From contig NZ_JANZXN010000030.1 of assembly GCF_025629245.1 (NCBI RefSeq), forward strand, positions 206,906-270,905: DNA of 64,000 nucleotides, given 5' to 3'. Numbering within the stretch: the stretch's first letter is position 1; each line of letters starts with the position of its first letter. A program made the translations under genes and the position numbers. Below the pieces are notes generated by a model. The model had not been told where the DNA came from. It did not search any database and saw only the letters and a list, made by a program, of their open reading frames with translations. Positions 34,206 through 42,747 of the stretch are shown piece by piece. This stretch comes from Natronobiforma cellulositropha. GTDB taxonomy: Archaea > Halobacteriota > Halobacteria > Halobacteriales > Natrialbaceae.

Positions 34206-35906
34206 GTGACGAACGTGACCCGACCTCTCAATCCGACGGCAGACGGAACTGAGCGACCGAACACCACGATTACCGTCGATGCGCTCGTAGACAGTGGAAA
34301 CGAGGTGTTCGGTACGCCAGAACTCCACTATCCGAAGCGCATCAACGCGGCAGACGTGATGGTGGACGACCACGTACGCGGCGGACGAGGTGACTCCGTC
34401 GCCATCTACTTCGAGGACGAGGAAATTACGTACGGAGAGTTACACGAGCGGACGAACCGGCTCGGAAACGCTCTCCGAGACCTCGGCGTCAGGCCGGGGA
34501 ACCGCGTCTTCGTTCGCTTCCCGAACCGGCCGGAGTACGTCGTCGCCTGTCTCGCCATCCAGAAGGTGGGGGCGATTCCGGTGCCGTCGATGAAACTCCT
34601 CCAGACGACAGAAGTCGAGTACGTCCTCAACGACTCGGGCGCGCGCTTCGCCGTCGTCTACGAGGACCTGCTCGGCCCGGTCGAAGAAGCCGACGCCGCC
34701 GGTCTCGAGGAGGTACTCGTCGTCGAGACGTCGGATACAGATCACGACTACCTCTCGTACGCGGACGTCGTCGACGGCCAGTCGACTGCGCTGTCCGTAC
34801 AGGACACCCACCGCGACGACTTCGCACTCCTGGCGTACACGAGCGGGACGACCGGCCAGCCGAAAGGGACCGTCCACACGCACCGACAACTGCTCTCGAT
34901 TACCGACGCCTACGCGCGCAACTGTCTCGAGCCGACCGCAGACGACGTCTTCGGCGGGAACCCACCGATCGCGTTCACGTTCGGCTACGGCCTGCTGGTC
35001 GCCTTCCCGTTCCGTTTCGGTGCCAGTACGTGTCTCGTCGAGGACCAGACGCCGGAGGCACTGCTCGAGGCGGTCGACGAGTACGGAATCTCGATCATCG
35101 GCTCCGTTCCGACGGCGTACAACCAGATGCTCGCGCTCGACGCGGAGACGACCTACGATCTCTCCTCGCTGCGAACCGGCATCAGCGCCGGTGAGCCACT
35201 GCCCTCGGATACGTACGACCGCGTCCTCGAGGAGTTCGGTATCGAACTCCTCGACGGAATCGGGACGACCGAGATGCTCCACATCTTCATCAGCGACCGA
35301 GCCAGCGACGAGGTCGATCCGACGGCGACCGGCTATCCGGTTCCGGGCTACGAGTGTAAAGTTGCAGATCCCGAGACGGGTGAAGAACTCGACCGCGGCG
35401 AGCCAGGTGTGCTGATGGTTCGCGGACCGACCACCGTCTCCTACTGGAACCGCTCGGACAAACAGCTAGAGGCGGTCCACGACGGCTGGTCGATTCCCGG
35501 AGACATCTTCGTCCACCGTGAGGATGGACGGTTCGTCCACCAGTCGAGACGCGACGACCTGATCATCACCAGCGGATACAACGTTCCCGGCCCACAGGTC
35601 GAGGAGGTCTTACAGGAACTCGACACCGTTCGCGAGTCGGCGGTCGTCGCCAGTCCCGACGAGATCCGCGGAACGATCGTCAAAGCGTTCGTCGTCCTCG
35701 CCGACGGCACCGAGGCGAGCGAGGACCTCACCGACCGCCTCCAGACGTACGTGAAGGGGCAGATCGCACCCTACAAGTACCCTCGAGAGATCGAGTACGT
35801 CGACGACCTCCCGATGACCGAATCCGGGAAGATTCAGCGCGCGAAGCTTCGAGAACGCGAGTACGGTGACGATGGCGACAGTCAATCTCCGTTGATCGCC
35901 GACTGA
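34206..35906 (+). CDS. Aryl-CoA ligase, 2-aminobenzoate (anthranilate)-CoA ligase-like
   Basis: A 566-residue ANL-superfamily ligase that would adenylate an aromatic acid and transfer it to CoA. Motifs are the P-loop YTSGTTGQPKGTVHTHR (about residue 220), A5 DGIGTTEMLHIF, A7 region GWSIPGDIFVHREDGRFVHQSRRDDLI and A10 Lys in PMTESGKIQRAKL. The segment LEPTADDVFGGNPPIAFTFG closely resembles bacterial 2-aminobenzoate-CoA ligases, more than benzoate or phenylacetate ligases as I recall them. The start is GTG at 34206, with a TATA box about 30 nt upstream. The orphan trpEG genes nearby would supply anthranilate, supporting this substrate. Confidence 0.8.
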   Translation: MTNVTRPLNPTADGTERPNTTITVDALVDSGNEVFGTPELHYPKRINAADVMVDDHVRGGRGDSVAIYFEDEEITYGELHERTNRLGNALRDLGVRPGNRVFVRFPNRPEYVVACLAIQKVGAIPVPSMKLLQTTEVEYVLNDSGARFAVVYEDLLGPVEEADAAGLEEVLVVETSDTDHDYLSYADVVDGQSTALSVQDTHRDDFALLAYTSGTTGQPKGTVHTHRQLLSITDAYARNCLEPTADDVFGGNPPIAFTFGYGLLVAFPFRFGASTCLVEDQTPEALLEAVDEYGISIIGSVPTAYNQMLALDAETTYDLSSLRTGISAGEPLPSDTYDRVLEEFGIELLDGIGTTEMLHIFISDRASDEVDPTATGYPVPGYECKVADPETGEELDRGEPGVLMVRGPTTVSYWNRSDKQLEAVHDGWSIPGDIFVHREDGRFVHQSRRDDLIITSGYNVPGPQVEEVLQELDTVRESAVVASPDEIRGTIVKAFVVLADGTEASEDLTDRLQTYVKGQIAPYKYPREIEYVDDLPMTESGKIQRAKLREREYGDDGDSQSPLIAD

Positions 35907-36036
35907 CCGGCCACCGGTTCTCACCGGGGGTCCACACGTAGGTAGCGACTCGCTCGCCCGGGCGGCGACCGACGGGCCGTCGCCGTGCGTTCATACCGAA
36001 AACACTTTTGTCATATGATGGGTCTGGGGAGACGAG

Positions 36037-37086
36037 ATGAACGGCATTGTGGACGCGTGTCTCCACCAGTGGACGGTCGACCTCGAGCAGATGGTCGACC
36101 TCGTCGATCCGAAGTGGCGTGAGCGCCTCGAGATCAAAACGAAAATTCAGGATCCGATCGGCGGGACGTTCGTCCCGACGCTCCCCTGGTATCACGCCTC
36201 GTTCAACGAAGACGTCGACGAAGAGATCGATCCCGAACGGTTCCGCTCCCCGGCGGTATTCGACGAGTACCTCCGTGAACGCAACGTCGATACCGGACTC
36301 TTACTGGGCCACGCCGTGAAGTTCATCCCTGGAAAGCCCGACCCGGACTACGCGGCCACGCTGGTCTCGGCGTACAACCACCTGCTCGCACGCGAGTGGC
36401 TCGCCCACTCCGACCGGCTGAAAGGCGGCATTCTCGTCACCCAGAAGAACCCGACGGCGGCCGTCGCCGAGATAGAGAAGTACGCCGACGACCCGAATAT
36501 GGTGACGGTCCTGCTCTACGGCGGTAGCGACCTCCCGCTCGGACACGAGTATCACTTCCCGATCTACGAGGCGGCGGCCGAGGCGGGTCTCCCGCTGACG
36601 ATTCACACCTCCGGCAACCCCGTTCACCGACAGACCGCAGGCGGCATTCCGGAACACTACGTGAGCTACGATTCGAGCCTCGCCCAGAACCACATGGCGA
36701 ACATGCTGAGTATGATCTATCAGGGCGTCTTCGACCGCTTCCCCGACCTCGAGGTCGTCTGGGCCGGCGAGGGAATCGGGTGGCTGCCACAGACGATGTG
36801 GCGCGGGACGCGCTACTACCGCAACCTCGAGCAGTTCTCACCGCCGCTCGAGCGCGAGCCACGCGAGTACATCCGTGACAACTGCTGGGTGACGACGTAC
36901 TCGATGTCTGCGTTACCCGACGACGTGCTCTCGAAGTACTTCCAGATGGTCGGCACCGAGAACGTGCTCTACGCCTCGGGCTATCCCTACTGGAACGCCG
37001 ACGACGTCGACGTGCTGCCGTCGCTTGACGACGAGGACAGAGACCGTGTCCTTCGAACGAACGCAACGCGGGTGTACGGTGTCTGA
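36037..37086 (+). CDS. Amidohydrolase-2 family protein (ACMSD-like TIM barrel)
   Basis: A 349-residue protein of the amidohydrolase-2 family, whose members decarboxylate or hydrolyse aromatic and muconate-type acids. The N-terminal metal motif reads VDACLHQW, so only one His of the usual HxH pair remains. LTIHTSGNPVHR (about residue 187) supplies the central His, DLEVVWAGEGIGWLP replaces the usual H-Glu-Gly strand, and LYASGYPYWNADD holds the terminal acidic position. It follows the ligase by 130 bp and overlaps the cupin start by one base (TGATG), so these genes are probably co-transcribed. It is a paralogue of the protein at 41048. Confidence 0.8.
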   Translation: MNGIVDACLHQWTVDLEQMVDLVDPKWRERLEIKTKIQDPIGGTFVPTLPWYHASFNEDVDEEIDPERFRSPAVFDEYLRERNVDTGLLLGHAVKFIPGKPDPDYAATLVSAYNHLLAREWLAHSDRLKGGILVTQKNPTAAVAEIEKYADDPNMVTVLLYGGSDLPLGHEYHFPIYEAAAEAGLPLTIHTSGNPVHRQTAGGIPEHYVSYDSSLAQNHMANMLSMIYQGVFDRFPDLEVVWAGEGIGWLPQTMWRGTRYYRNLEQFSPPLEREPREYIRDNCWVTTYSMSALPDDVLSKYFQMVGTENVLYASGYPYWNADDVDVLPSLDDEDRDRVLRTNATRVYGV

Positions 37087-37439
37087 TGGTCGAACAGATC
37101 GACCCCGCTGACGTCGACGAACTCGAGCTCGACGGCGTCGAGCCGACGCTGCAGGCGATCGGTTACGAACTCGGTGCGTCGGCGATGCGCCCGAACCTCT
37201 GGCGGTACGAACCCGGCGAGTCGAACGAGCGACACAGACACGACCAGCAAGAGGAGCTGTACTATCTGATCGACGGAGAGGTCTCTCTCGACGTCGACGG
37301 CACTCCGTACACGCTCTCACCCGGTCAGTTTCTCCTCGTCGAGCCGTCGGCCTGGCGACGCGTCTCTGCGCACGAACGGTCGACGCTCTTCGTCGTTGGC
37401 GTGCCGAACGTCGCTGACGATGCGATCTTCGACGAGTAA
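37086..37439 (+). CDS. Cupin-domain protein
   Basis: A 117-residue single-domain cupin. Motif 1 is visible as GESNERHRHDQQEELYYLIDGEVSL and motif 2 as SPGQFLLVEPSAWRRVSAHE, giving a typical metal site with His-x-His and Glu in motif 1 and a His at the end of motif 2. It overlaps the amidohydrolase gene by one base. Small cupins of this type bind metals and act as dioxygenases, isomerases or regulators; the specific reaction here is unknown. It is the last gene of the plus-strand unit, facing the Rieske gene. Confidence 0.82.
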   Translation: MVEQIDPADVDELELDGVEPTLQAIGYELGASAMRPNLWRYEPGESNERHRHDQQEELYYLIDGEVSLDVDGTPYTLSPGQFLLVEPSAWRRVSAHERSTLFVVGVPNVADDAIFDE

Positions 37440-37466
37440 CTGCAGTAGAATAGTCGGCTTCCGCAC

Positions 37467-37787
37467 TCAGGCTACGTGGAGGTGGAGGTCATCGCCTTCA
37501 CGGGTAACGTCGAACGTCGCAATCTGCAGTTCGCTGAACGTCGATTTGCCGGACTCGAGGTCGAAACACCACGAGTGGAACGGACAGGAGACGGTCGCCG
37601 TCTCACACTCGTCGTTCCCTGCTGACTCGACGGGTCCTCGGCCGAGTGGTGCACCCATGTGTGGACACCAGTTTTTGAACGCGTAGTACTCGCCGTCGAC
37701 GTTTACGACCGCTATTTCGACGCCGCTCGCTTTCACGAACCGTCGTTCGCCGGCTTCGAACGGCTGGAGGGTGATCGTCTCGCTCAT
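37467..37787 (-). CDS. Rieske [2Fe-2S] ferredoxin
   Basis: A 106-residue Rieske protein. The cluster ligands are in WCPHMGAPLG (Cys-x-His) and CPFHSWCFDLESG (Cys-x2-His), as in dioxygenase-type Rieske ferredoxins. It has no catalytic mononuclear iron domain, so it is an electron carrier. Its ATG overlaps the trpG stop codon (ATGA), placing it last in the operon nitroreductase-trpE-trpG-Rieske. No PaaE reductase is present in the cluster, so this protein is a candidate electron donor to the PaaA oxygenase; that is inference. Confidence 0.88.
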   Translation of the reverse strand: MSETITLQPFEAGERRFVKASGVEIAVVNVDGEYYAFKNWCPHMGAPLGRGPVESAGNDECETATVSCPFHSWCFDLESGKSTFSELQIATFDVTREGDDLHLHVA

Positions 37788-38377
37788 TGGAGGAAGTTGT
37801 AGACGATGTCGTGGCCGGTCGCGGTGAGTACGCTCTCGGGGTGGAACTGGACACACTCGATCGGATACTCCCGGTGGCGAAGCCCCATCACGAGCGAGTC
37901 GTCGGCCGAGACGGCGCTCACTTCGAAGACGCTCGGAATCTCCTGGGCGACCAGCGAGTGATACCGTCCCGCCTGAAACTTCTGGTCGAGTCCCGTGAAC
38001 ACTCCATCGCTATCGTGAATAATCGACGACGACATGCCGTGGACTGGCGTCGGTGCGTGGCCGACGCTTCCGCCGTAGGCGTAGACCGCGGCCTCGAGAC
38101 CGAGGCAGACGCCGAGTGTCGGCACCGTCGGACTCACCTCTCTGAGGACGTCGAGTGAGACCCCGACGTCGCGGTCGTTTTCGGGATGGCCGGGTCCTGG
38201 GCTGATGATGATCGCGTCGGGGTCGGCCGCTTCGACCGCTTCGAGATCGATCGTGTTCGTTACCACGGTGGTGTTCGCCCACTCGCTCACGTACTCCACG
38301 AGGTTGTACGTGAACGAGTCGTAGTTGTCGATGAACAGTACGTCGGGTCGGTCCGCGTGGGTGGTCGCTTCGGTCAT
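37784..38377 (-). CDS. trpG: Anthranilate synthase component II (glutamine amidotransferase)
   Basis: A 197-residue class I amidotransferase that provides ammonia for anthranilate formation. Seen are FIDNYDSFTYNLVEYV, ISPGPGHPEN, the nucleophile in TLGVCLGLEAAVYAYGG, and the His-Glu pair in CVQFHPESVLT. The residues after the nucleophile are Leu-Glu rather than the usual His-Gln. It overlaps trpE by one base (TAATG) and the Rieske gene by four (ATGA). No other trp gene is nearby, so the pair may serve a pathway other than tryptophan synthesis. Confidence 0.9.
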   Translation of the reverse strand: MTEATTHADRPDVLFIDNYDSFTYNLVEYVSEWANTTVVTNTIDLEAVEAADPDAIIISPGPGHPENDRDVGVSLDVLREVSPTVPTLGVCLGLEAAVYAYGGSVGHAPTPVHGMSSSIIHDSDGVFTGLDQKFQAGRYHSLVAQEIPSVFEVSAVSADDSLVMGLRHREYPIECVQFHPESVLTATGHDIVYNFLQ

Positions 38378-39960
38378 TAGAGGTGGGTCTGTTTGGTCCG
38401 CTGGTCGTCGGTCGGTACACTGATGTTCTCGAGCGAGCCGAGGATGCCGCCGAGTTTGTTCTCCGTCTCCTCGTACTCGCTGTCCGGGTCGCTGTTGGCG
38501 ACGACGCCCGCACCGGCACGGACGGTGACGTGATCGCTCTCGCGGTGCTCGACCGTCGCCGTTCGGATCGCGATCGCCACGTCCACGTCGGCGTCCCACG
38601 AGACGTAGCCGATACCGCCGCCGTAAATGCCACGCGGTGTCTCTTCGATCTCGTCGATGATCTCCATCGCCCGCAGCTTCGGCGCACCCGAGAGCGTGCC
38701 GACGGGGAACGTCGCCTCGAGCGCGTCGAACGCGTCGTACCCGTCGTCGAGTTCGCCACTGACGACGCTCTCGATGTGCTGGACCGTCGCGTGTTTGACG
38801 ACGTTCATGAACTCGTCGACCGAGACACTTCCCGGACGGGCGACCCGTCTCACGTCGTTGCGCGCCAGATCGACGAGCATGACGTGTTCTGCCTGCTCTT
38901 TCTCGTCTGCGAGGAGTCCGCCCGCATTCTTTCGGTCCTCGATCGGACTCGAGCCGCGTTCACACGTGCCGGCGAGGGGGTTCGAGACGACCGTTCCGGA
39001 CTGGACGGAGACGAGCGTCTCCGGACTCGCACCGATCACCGACCGGTCGCCGAACTGGAGCAGGTACATGTACGGTGACGGACTCTCCTGTCGGAGGTCC
39101 TCGTAGAACGCATAGGGGTCGAGCGATCCCTCGTAGGTCCGTTCGCGGGAGATGACGCCCTGGTAGATGTCGCCATCGACGATGTGTTCGCGTGTGTGCT
39201 CGACGGCGTCGCAGTACGTTCCACGGGCACCGATCGTCGACCCTGTGCAGTGAAAGCCGTCCGTCTCGAGCGTCACACCAGTGACACACTCTGCGACGTC
39301 GAGCGCTTCGGCGACCAGCTGATCGTAGAGGTCGTCGGTCTCCTCGCCGGGCTCGAGTACGGGGGTGAAGACGATCGATGCTCGCTCGTTCGCGTGGTCG
39401 TATACGATCGTCTTCGTGTTCAGGACGAACTGTGCGTCGGCCGTGTCCGAGGTGTCCGCCTCCTCGAGCCGGTCACCGAGCCAGAGGTCGTAGACGGCGT
39501 CGTACGCGAGGAAGCCGAGGAGACCGCCTTCGTACGGCGCGTCCCCGGATTCGGGAACGCTCGCGTCGGGGAGACCCTGGCGGAGTGCATCGACCGTGTT
39601 GTCTCCACCGACGTCGATCAGGTCCGCGTACCGTGGGTCTTCGACTTCAACGGTCGTCTCGCCGTCGTCGACGGTAATTACGGCAGCGGGGTCGTACCCA
39701 ACGTACGAGAAGCGTCGATACTGCCCCTGCGCCGACGCCGAGAACGCCCCGTCTGGGTTCGTCGACGAAATCTTCGGTCCGGTCTCGAACAGAAACGAGT
39801 AGTCGCTGTCGCTCGCGTCCTCGAGCGCTGCGTACGCAGCTAACGGGTCGGCTGCCGTCGGCAGGTCGAAGGCGAATCGAGCGACCACGTGACCGTCTTC
39901 GTCTGCGTAGTCGCTGAACTCCTCGCGGCTGTGTGAGAACCCTTCGTAACTACTCTGCAT
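38377..39960 (-). CDS. trpE: Anthranilate synthase component I
   Basis: A 527-residue chorismate-utilising enzyme. Conserved blocks are GGLLGFLAYDAV, IYQGVISRERTYEG, GASPETLVSV, NPLAGTCERGSSPIEDR, HVMLVDLARNDVRRV, VQHIESVVSGEL, FPVGTLSGAPKLRAMEIIDEIE and YGGGIGYVSWDADVDVAIAIRT. These fit TrpE better than PabB or isochorismate synthase. The N-terminal stretch matching the tryptophan feedback element (usually LLES) reads SFLFETGPK, which may mean altered feedback inhibition. It overlaps nitroreductase by 11 bp and trpG by one base. Its setting among aryl-CoA genes suggests it supplies anthranilate to the ligase at 34206. Confidence 0.9.
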   Translation of the reverse strand: MQSSYEGFSHSREEFSDYADEDGHVVARFAFDLPTAADPLAAYAALEDASDSDYSFLFETGPKISSTNPDGAFSASAQGQYRRFSYVGYDPAAVITVDDGETTVEVEDPRYADLIDVGGDNTVDALRQGLPDASVPESGDAPYEGGLLGFLAYDAVYDLWLGDRLEEADTSDTADAQFVLNTKTIVYDHANERASIVFTPVLEPGEETDDLYDQLVAEALDVAECVTGVTLETDGFHCTGSTIGARGTYCDAVEHTREHIVDGDIYQGVISRERTYEGSLDPYAFYEDLRQESPSPYMYLLQFGDRSVIGASPETLVSVQSGTVVSNPLAGTCERGSSPIEDRKNAGGLLADEKEQAEHVMLVDLARNDVRRVARPGSVSVDEFMNVVKHATVQHIESVVSGELDDGYDAFDALEATFPVGTLSGAPKLRAMEIIDEIEETPRGIYGGGIGYVSWDADVDVAIAIRTATVEHRESDHVTVRAGAGVVANSDPDSEYEETENKLGGILGSLENISVPTDDQRTKQTHL

Positions 39961-40594
39961 GTGGGACGAACACCTCCTCGTGGACGTTCTCCGCCGGTGG
40001 ACGGCGGAACTTCGCCGGCTTCGACGGGCTGGACGCCTCTGCTTCCGCGTAGCCGAGCGTGACGATCATCACGGGCTCGTAGCCGTCGTCGATATCGAAC
40101 TCGTCGCGAACCGCCTCGGCGTCGAACCCTTCCATCGGACAGGAGGCGATTCCCATCTCCCAGGCGGCGTAGATCAGCGTCATCGCCGCGAGCGAGCTGT
40201 TTCGAACCGTCCAGACTCGGTTCTCCTCCGCTGGCTGCTCTCGCCAGCCCTCGACGTTACTCGCGAGTCCGTCTCGAACCTCTTCGTTCGGGACGTAGTC
40301 CTTATCGAGCCAGTCGTCGAACACGCGGTCTGCGTGGGCTGCGGGATCCAGGTTCCCGAGGACGACGACTGCCGCCGCCGCGTCCGTCACCTGCTCCTGG
40401 TTGTACGCACACTCCCTGAGCAGTGCCTGCCGGTCGTCCTCTCTGAGGACGAGAAACTCCTGGGGCTGTAGGTTATACCCCGTCGGCGTATACTTCACCC
40501 GGTCGAACAGTTCCGTCAGTGTTTCGTCGTCCAGCGGTTCGTCTGTGTACTCGCGTACCGACCGTCGTGCTTCGACCAGTTCGTGGAATCTCAT
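39950..40594 (-). CDS. Nitroreductase-family flavoprotein
   Basis: A 214-residue FMN-dependent oxidoreductase. The N-terminal FMN phosphate motif is EARRSVREYTDEPL, followed by TGYNLQPQEFLVL, a WREQPAEENRVWTVRNSSLAAMTLIYAAWEMG dimer region and GIASCPMEGFDAEAV. This family reduces quinones, nitroaromatics or enones with NAD(P)H. It is the first gene of the operon with trpE, trpG and the Rieske ferredoxin, so its substrate is probably an aromatic intermediate of the same pathway. A leaderless promoter is visible upstream. Confidence 0.88.
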   Translation of the reverse strand: MRFHELVEARRSVREYTDEPLDDETLTELFDRVKYTPTGYNLQPQEFLVLREDDRQALLRECAYNQEQVTDAAAAVVVLGNLDPAAHADRVFDDWLDKDYVPNEEVRDGLASNVEGWREQPAEENRVWTVRNSSLAAMTLIYAAWEMGIASCPMEGFDAEAVRDEFDIDDGYEPVMIVTLGYAEAEASSPSKPAKFRRPPAENVHEEVFVPHAE

Positions 40595-40619
40595 GTCGCA
40601 TCTACAACGTCGTGTCGGC

Positions 40620-40678
40620 ATATGTTATAGTTAATGTTGCTTAACGTTCACCAGATGTAAAATACACCACCAGGTGTT
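40620..40678 (-). promoter_or_regulatory. Promoter and operator-like repeat of the nitroreductase-trpEG-Rieske operon
   Basis: On the minus strand a TATA-like ACTATAACA (about 40622-40630) lies 28-36 nt before the ATG. An inverted repeat ACACC-ACCA-GGTGT at 40664-40677 lies about 35 bp further upstream. The same arms occur upstream of the ligase and the second DsbA-like gene. Confidence 0.5.
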
Positions 40679-41047
40679 TCACGGTACAGCAGGTTCACCC
40701 GGTTCTGCTGAAAACTACTTCTGTGGGTCGTGTACGGTATGATCGCTGTTTCGGGCGCTCCTCGAGCGACACGGTATGGTCGTTTCACAAACACATACTC
40801 TATCGGTCAGTTACGTCTGCTACCCAACGAACTGGTGCTGGCCCGCGCCCGAGACCGCCGACGAGTGCTGGTCCCGCGGCCGGTCTCGGGTGGTCCGCCC
40901 GTCGCCCCCGTCGTCACCGCTCCCACGGACGGCTGGGGGTCGTCTCCCGCTCGGTGCGCCCGCTTCGGCGAGCCAGTGGCTGTGGGCTGTCTTCCGGAAA
41001 CCGGCGAGCCACCGACGAGAACGACGCCTCGAGTCGAGCGACTCGCG

Positions 41048-42163
41048 TTAGATGTCGAGGACGCTGAGCGCGTTTTCGCCGAAGACCTTCCGTTCTTCCT
41101 CCGGTGTGAGCTTCGGGATGGTCAACACCGTCGGATAATCGAAGTCGAGGTGTGGGAAGTCACTCGTATACAGCAACGAGTCGATACCGATCATCTGCAT
41201 CAACTGTTTCAAGTTGACGCCACCCGCGGGGTCTTCGAGTGGCTGTGTCCCCCAGTAGAAGTACTCGCGGACGTACTCGCTCGGCTTCTGTTCGAGCCAG
41301 GGGAGGTGGTCTTTCCGTCGCTCGTAGTTTTTGTCCATCCGCCCGACCAGCCACGGAATCCAGGCGACACCTCCCTCGAGAAAGACGTGCTCGACGTCGG
41401 GGTACTTCTCGGGGATGCCCTGAAATACGATGTTCGAGACGAGGCTCATCGCCGCCTGGTTGTACGCGGCGATGTTCGCCACGTCGGTCTGGAGGTTCGC
41501 CACGCCGTAGAGTTGCCCCCACGGCGGGTTCGGGAACGATGGGTGGTAGTCCATCGGCAGTCCGACGTCCGCTGCGGCCTCGAAGATCGGTTCACACTGC
41601 GGATCACCGAGGAGCGTGTTCGACGAGAAGTTCGCGTGTACCGAGACCATGTCCGTCTCGTCGCCGAGGCGGCGGATCTCTTCGGCTGACTTCTCCGGTG
41701 CCTGCGGGGCGATTCGGATCGATCCTTTGAGCCCTTCGTTTCCGTCGAGGAAGTTGTCGAGTAAGTAGTCGTTGTACGCCTGACAGAGCGCGATCGCGAA
41801 ATCCTGCTCGGGCACGTCGGTGATCCCCTCTAGCTGGTGGCCGTGGAGGACGACGTAATCCGTGTTGAACCGGTCCATAAACGCCATGATCCCTTCGGGG
41901 GTCGTCGTCTTCACCTCGGAGCCGAGTTCGTGCGGAGTCGGATCCAGGTCGAACGGAAACGAGCCGACCAGCGACTTCGCCAGGGGATCGTTCGTCGTCA
42001 GCTGGTGTTTGACCCGGTTCTTGTACGGCTCGGGGACGTACCTCGCGAACTCGGTCGAGTAGGCGACGATCTCGTGGACGTCGCTGTCGACGACCGTGTA
42101 CTCGTCGATCCGTTCCAGTGCTTCGATTGAGTCTACCTGTCCGTCTGTTTGCTCGAGTTCCAT
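41048..42163 (-). CDS. Amidohydrolase-2 family protein (second copy)
   Basis: A 371-residue TIM-barrel amidohydrolase. The N-terminal motif reads YTVVDSDVHEI (one His), LPMDYHPSFPNPPWG gives the central His, HVFLEGGVAWIPWL the Glu-Gly strand and LLYTSDFPHLDFDYP the terminal Asp. The paralogue at 36037 has the same architecture. Such enzymes include decarboxylases of carboxymuconate semialdehyde and aromatic acids. It lies 67 bp downstream of the tiny zinc-ribbon gene, last in the paa operon on the minus strand. It may act on the ring product of the epoxidase, which is inference. Confidence 0.82.
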   Translation of the reverse strand: MELEQTDGQVDSIEALERIDEYTVVDSDVHEIVAYSTEFARYVPEPYKNRVKHQLTTNDPLAKSLVGSFPFDLDPTPHELGSEVKTTTPEGIMAFMDRFNTDYVVLHGHQLEGITDVPEQDFAIALCQAYNDYLLDNFLDGNEGLKGSIRIAPQAPEKSAEEIRRLGDETDMVSVHANFSSNTLLGDPQCEPIFEAAADVGLPMDYHPSFPNPPWGQLYGVANLQTDVANIAAYNQAAMSLVSNIVFQGIPEKYPDVEHVFLEGGVAWIPWLVGRMDKNYERRKDHLPWLEQKPSEYVREYFYWGTQPLEDPAGGVNLKQLMQMIGIDSLLYTSDFPHLDFDYPTVLTIPKLTPEEERKVFGENALSVLDI

Positions 42164-42230
42164 CGGTTGTGTGTTTCGCTGTTGTCTGCTGTGTTCGAAT
42201 ACGGTACGCCAGGGACGGTTCGACGCCCGT

Positions 42231-42359
42231 TCAGCCGAACTCCTCGAACGGCTCACCACAGCCCTGACAGTAGTACAGCGTCCGACAGAGTGCCGAGCCG
42301 ACCTGCTGTTCGAGCCGAACGTCGTCCGTCTCACAGAACGGACACGTCACCGAGCGCAT
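42231..42359 (-). CDS. Zinc-ribbon protein, detached C-terminal domain of PaaD
   Basis: A 42-residue gene, shorter than the usual gene-calling threshold. It encodes two Cys pairs, VTCPFCETD and YYCQGCGEPFEEFG, linked by VGSALCRTLY. This is the zinc-ribbon found at the C-terminus of bacterial PaaD, whose typical pattern is CPxC...FGSTACKxLYxCxxCxEPF. It starts one base after the stop of the MIP18-domain PaaD gene, so PaaD is split into two proteins here. Its role is probably assembly or iron insertion for the PaaABC epoxidase. The match covers almost the whole protein. Confidence 0.8.
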   Translation of the reverse strand: MRSVTCPFCETDDVRLEQQVGSALCRTLYYCQGCGEPFEEFG

Positions 42360-42360
42360 C

Positions 42361-42747
42361 TCAGTGACACCCCTCGGCGGCGGGTCCCTCCTCCGGGACG
42401 GCGAGTCCGAACTCGGTGAGCGCCTTCCGGCCCCGTTCGGTGATCCGTGCCGGCGACCAAGCCGGTGAGTAGACGAGGTCGACCTCGACGGTGTCGACGG
42501 CGGCGACCGTCTCCACCGCGTCGGTGACGTCCTCGAGTATCAGATCACGGGCCGGACAGCCAGCGTAGGTGAGCGTTATCGAAACCGTCACCGCGCCGTC
42601 CTCGAGTTCGACGTCGTACACCAGACCGAGGTCGACGACGCTCACGGGCAGTTCGGGGTCTTCGACCGTCCCGAGCGCCTCCCACACCGCCCGTTCGGTC
42701 GCCGGCGCCTCGGCCAGGCGCTGCGCTGGGTCCGCCGGATACGTCAT
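42361..42747 (-). CDS. paaD: PaaD, MIP18/DUF59 domain part
   Basis: A 128-residue MIP18-family protein. The hallmark is VEDPELPVSVVDLGLVYDVEL, then TLTYAGCPARDLILEDVTDAV with the conserved Cys, and VDLVYSPAWSPARITERGRKALTEFG, which is specific to PaaD-type proteins rather than general Fe-S assembly factors. Bacterial PaaD carries an additional zinc ribbon, encoded here by the next gene. It overlaps paaC by an ATGA. The role is maturation of the aryl-CoA epoxidase. Confidence 0.9.
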   Translation of the reverse strand: MTYPADPAQRLAEAPATERAVWEALGTVEDPELPVSVVDLGLVYDVELEDGAVTVSITLTYAGCPARDLILEDVTDAVETVAAVDTVEVDLVYSPAWSPARITERGRKALTEFGLAVPEEGPAAEGCH

